From Mytilinidion resinicola (lineage: Eukaryota > Ascomycota > Dothideomycetes > Mytilinidiales > Mytilinidiaceae), in assembly GCF_010093595.1 (NCBI RefSeq), contig NW_022985450.1:1130283-1170876 (forward strand): a stretch of 40,594 nucleotides of DNA. The letters run 5' to 3'. This document shows, piece after piece, positions 40,493-40,594 of this stretch; within the stretch, counting starts at the first letter, position 1, and each line of letters starts with the position of its first letter. The position numbers were made by a program, and so were the translations under genes. The notes below the pieces were generated by a model that saw only the letters and a list, made by a program, of their open reading frames with translations, was not told where the DNA came from and did no database searches.

Positions 40493-40594
40493 TGTCACGG
40501 TATCGACCGCGACACCCTACCTACCGAAATTCTGCCGCAGATTGCTACAACTCCAGCAATCTGCACCGGCCTACTACCGTTGGCCGGCCTCCTG
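40493..40594 (+). repeat. Right (3') LTR of the deleted gypsy element, partial
   Basis: 102 bases, matching 38255-38356 except for four transitions. Continues beyond the window. Confidence 0.85.

Larger units (their letters stand above)
38255..40594 (+). mobile_element. Ty3/gypsy element with large internal deletion, right LTR cut by window end
   Basis: Left LTR 38255-38664; right LTR starts at 40493 (TGTCACGGTATCGACC) and runs off the window. Only about 1.8 kb lies between them: a gag remnant and, directly after, the end of reverse transcriptase plus RNase H. Protease, most of reverse transcriptase and all of integrase are absent. The first 102 bases of the two LTRs differ at four positions, all C/T or G/A in the RIP sense, with the left copy the mutated one. 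Confidence 0.8.

Noticed and set aside
1..40594. CRISPR array, rRNA or bacterial operon
   Set aside because: No spaced identical repeats of CRISPR type, no rRNA motifs and no polycistronic spacing; introns and transposon families indicate a fungal nuclear genome.

Overview
The window looks like a transposon-rich, gene-poor accessory or subtelomere-like segment of a filamentous ascomycete (Pezizomycotina). Evidence: short introns (47-217 nt) with GTATGT/GTGAGT donors, CTAAC-type branch points and CAG acceptors; fungal Tc1/mariner, Fot1/pogo, hAT and Ty3/gypsy elements; and strong repeat-induced point mutation (RIP). From about 26.5 kb to the end, CpA/TpG is nearly gone while TpA is in excess and CpG remains. 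No species can be named. Only ATG starts were accepted, because this is a nuclear eukaryotic sequence.

Layout. 0-9.8 kb is a gene graveyard: an ankyrin fragment, an orphan promoter with a first exon, one intact small gene (1739-2278), an acidic/basic protein gene with one nonsense codon, a frameshifted protein kinase, a two-exon candidate, a Fot1 transposase tail, a broken nucleotidyltransferase-like gene carrying an in-frame minisatellite, and several short repeat-bearing ORFs. 10.4-11.6 kb holds the best intact gene, a two-exon Myb/SANT-domain protein. 12.4-17.6 kb has a decayed ankyrin gene, an intact 512-codon orphan gene with internal repeats, and remnants of a multi-pass membrane protein. 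17.7-20.8 kb is a 3.1-kb Tc1/mariner element with long C-rich terminal inverted repeats, a disabled transposase and a second passenger gene. 21-24.7 kb has small orphan genes, an APH-family phosphotransferase cut by three Trp-to-stop changes, and a secreted Cys-rich protein broken by an 8-bp duplication.

25.9-40.6 kb is a nested transposon stack. A hAT transposon is split by an 8.4-kb Ty3/gypsy element (target-site duplication TAAGG). That element is itself hit by two solo LTRs (duplications GGTAT and AAGGC). To the right lie another LTR, a minus-strand gypsy pol end with a chromodomain-like tail, and an internally deleted plus-strand gypsy whose right LTR runs off the window. The GC-rich solo LTRs inside RIP-bleached sequence give a relative order of events. 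The host genes do not form an evident pathway; what links them is decay by nonsense, frameshift and slippage near transposons. No undescribed functional system could be shown. The most unusual items are the two-gene Tc1/mariner element, the datable nested stack and a possible antisense accessory ORF in the gypsy element.
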